From the NCBI RefSeq assembly GCF_034669705.1, contig NZ_JAXMOR010000017.1, positions 41,441 through 105,440 on the forward strand: a stretch of 64,000 bases of DNA. Direction: 5' to 3'. The notes under the pieces are model-generated. The model was given only the letters and a program-made list of their open reading frames with translations, had not been told where the DNA came from and searched no databases. The stretch comes from Marinovum sp034669705. Lineage in GTDB: Bacteria > Pseudomonadota > Alphaproteobacteria > Rhodobacterales > Rhodobacteraceae. Shown here in pieces: positions 62,860 to 64,000 of the stretch. Every line of letters begins with the position of its first letter. Positions within the stretch are counted from its first letter, which is position 1. Made by a program: the position numbers and the translations under genes.

Positions 62860-63939
62860 ATGGACCACGTTTCTTCATCGAGAAGCCTGTTGCTGGCCGG
62901 GCTGATGCTCGGCGCCTCGACGATGGCCCTGTCGGCCGCCGAGACCATCCGGCTCACCACCGTGTCGGGCTATCCGACCACCGCAGCTTGGGTGCAGAAG
63001 TTCGAGGACACCTTCGTGCCCGAGGTGAATGCACGCCTGGCCGAGGCCGGCACCTACGAGATTGACTGGGTCTATGGCTGGGGCGGCGCCATCGTCGGCC
63101 CGAAAGGCGAACTCGATGCGATCGAGTCCGGCCTGGCCGATATCGGCGTGGTCCAGACCGTGTTCCACCCCGACCGCCTGCGGGTCTATGACATTGCCTA
63201 TGCCACGCCCTTCGTGACCACCGATCTGGACCTGATCACCAGAACCGTCAACGACCTCGCGGAGCAGTTCCCGGAAATGCACCACCCCTGGCAGGACAGC
63301 GGACAGGTCATGCTGACCACGCTCGCCGCGGTCGACAACTACCAGATCCTGCTCGACGGCGACTATTCCGGCCCGGAGTCCCTGCAAGGCAAGAAGCTGG
63401 GCGGGGCGGGCACCAACCTGCGCTATGTCGAAAGCGTCGGTGCGACCGGTGTGTCGTCGACCCTGGCCGATTTCTACAACGGGGTCGCCACCGGGATCTT
63501 TGACGGGGTCATCGTCTGGGCCACCGCGGCCGAGGCGTTCAAGCTCTACGAGGCGGCACCGACCTATGTCAAAGTCGATTTCGGCGGCGTGAACTCGATG
63601 GCGCTGAGCATCAACGAGTCGGTCTGGGGCGACCTGCCCGAGGAGGTCCAGACCGCCCTGCAGGAGGCGGCCGAGGTCTATCGCGCGGATCTGGCCAATT
63701 TCTCGATGCAGGAAGCCGAGCAATCGATCAAGGACATGGTGGCCGATGGTGCGACCGTGGTCGAGGTCAGCGAAGAGGATCGTGCCACCTGGGCCGCGGG
63801 CTTGCCCGATATCGCCAAGGAATGGTCGGGTGAAGTCGAGGCGATGGGGGCCCCGGGCGGGGCGATCCTCGACGCCTATATCGCCGCGATGAAAGCCGCC
63901 GGAGAAACCGTCCTGCGGGATTGGTCCGCCGACGGCTGA
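62860..63939 (+). CDS. DctP-family TRAP transporter solute-binding protein
   Basis: The 359-residue product starts after GGGAGGATAAC with a signal peptide (SLLLAGLMLGASTMALSAAE). The mature protein has the DctP-type features VYGWGGAIVGPKGELDAIES, GLADIGVVQTVFHPDRLRVY and LGGAGTNLRYVESVGATGVS; an Arg of the carboxylate-binding kind lies in the last segment. It is unlike the two TAXI proteins in this window. The matching small and large permease genes should follow just beyond the right edge. Confidence 0.9.
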   Translation: MDHVSSSRSLLLAGLMLGASTMALSAAETIRLTTVSGYPTTAAWVQKFEDTFVPEVNARLAEAGTYEIDWVYGWGGAIVGPKGELDAIESGLADIGVVQTVFHPDRLRVYDIAYATPFVTTDLDLITRTVNDLAEQFPEMHHPWQDSGQVMLTTLAAVDNYQILLDGDYSGPESLQGKKLGGAGTNLRYVESVGATGVSSTLADFYNGVATGIFDGVIVWATAAEAFKLYEAAPTYVKVDFGGVNSMALSINESVWGDLPEEVQTALQEAAEVYRADLANFSMQEAEQSIKDMVADGATVVEVSEEDRATWAAGLPDIAKEWSGEVEAMGAPGGAILDAYIAAMKAAGETVLRDWSADG

Positions 63940-63963
63940 CCGCCGGTCAAAGCCACCCTCCCG

Positions 63964-64000
63964 GCCGCCCGGCGGTGTGCGTAAGGACCCGCCGGGCGGC
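63964..64000 (+). terminator. GC hairpin after DctP-type binding-protein gene
   Basis: GCCGCCCGGCGG (63964-63975) and CCGCCGGGCGGC (63989-64000) are perfect 12-bp arms around a 13-base loop, 24 bases past the stop. The stem reaches the last base of the window and may extend further. Confidence 0.6.

Overview
The window is GC-rich and densely packed. It looks like a chromosome or large-replicon segment of a marine Rhodobacterales (Roseobacter-group) alphaproteobacterium. That placement is an inference from the gene families, which include TRAP-TAXI transporters with fused permeases, several ABC importers, sulfatases, an FmdA/Urt-type amide cluster and an NCS1-permease-fused histidine kinase. 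No rRNA, tRNA, CRISPR array or intact mobile element was seen. The region is a string of small catabolic islands, each with its own importer, one or two enzymes and a local regulator.

Layout: (1) 1-5643, minus strand: TRAP fused permease (cut by the window edge), TAXI binding protein, LacI regulator, sulfatase, FCD-GntR regulator. (2) 5858-11270, plus: enolase-superfamily dehydratase and sugar ABC importer 1. (3) 11298-13368, minus: SDR and LacI regulator; then 13597-19943, plus: sugar ABC importer 2 and a glycoside-hydrolase-like protein. (4) 20142-24263: two divergent sulfatases around a LysR gene, followed by a complete peptide/opine-type ABC importer (24359-29930). (5) 29940-30700: a non-coding scar with decayed IS3-type transposase fragments. 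(6) 30795-35008: second TAXI/TRAP importer and a nitroreductase. (7) 35073-42435: HutC-type GntR regulator facing an operon of sulfatase, acyl-CoA dehydrogenase, acyl-CoA ligase, 3-hydroxyisobutyrate dehydrogenase and an alpha-methylacyl-CoA racemase-like protein. (8) 42669-46355: a two-component system that appears broken in both partners. (9) 46518-51676: urea/amide-type ABC importer without a binding protein, formamidase and FmdB. (10) 51914-60347: gamma-glutamyltransferase-like enzyme and TetR, divergent from a second peptide-type ABC importer with two RidA proteins. (11) 60522-63939: IclR, a double OsmC protein and a DctP-type TRAP binding protein whose permeases lie beyond the window.

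Three themes stand out. First, four separate sulfatases (all with Cys-x-Pro-x-Arg) sit next to different importers and regulators, which suggests use of several sulfated compounds; the operon at 35973-42435 fits a route for a sulfated, alpha-methyl-branched carboxylate. Second, each of the seven solute-binding-protein genes is followed within about 60 bases by a GC-rich inverted repeat lying before the membrane-protein genes or at the window edge; an eighth such hairpin sits in front of urtB where the binding-protein gene is missing. Third, the kinase/regulator pair beside the amide cluster carries an 8-bp tandem duplication, a 1-base frameshift and an apparent 5' truncation. Operator-like palindromes could be placed for most of the local regulators.
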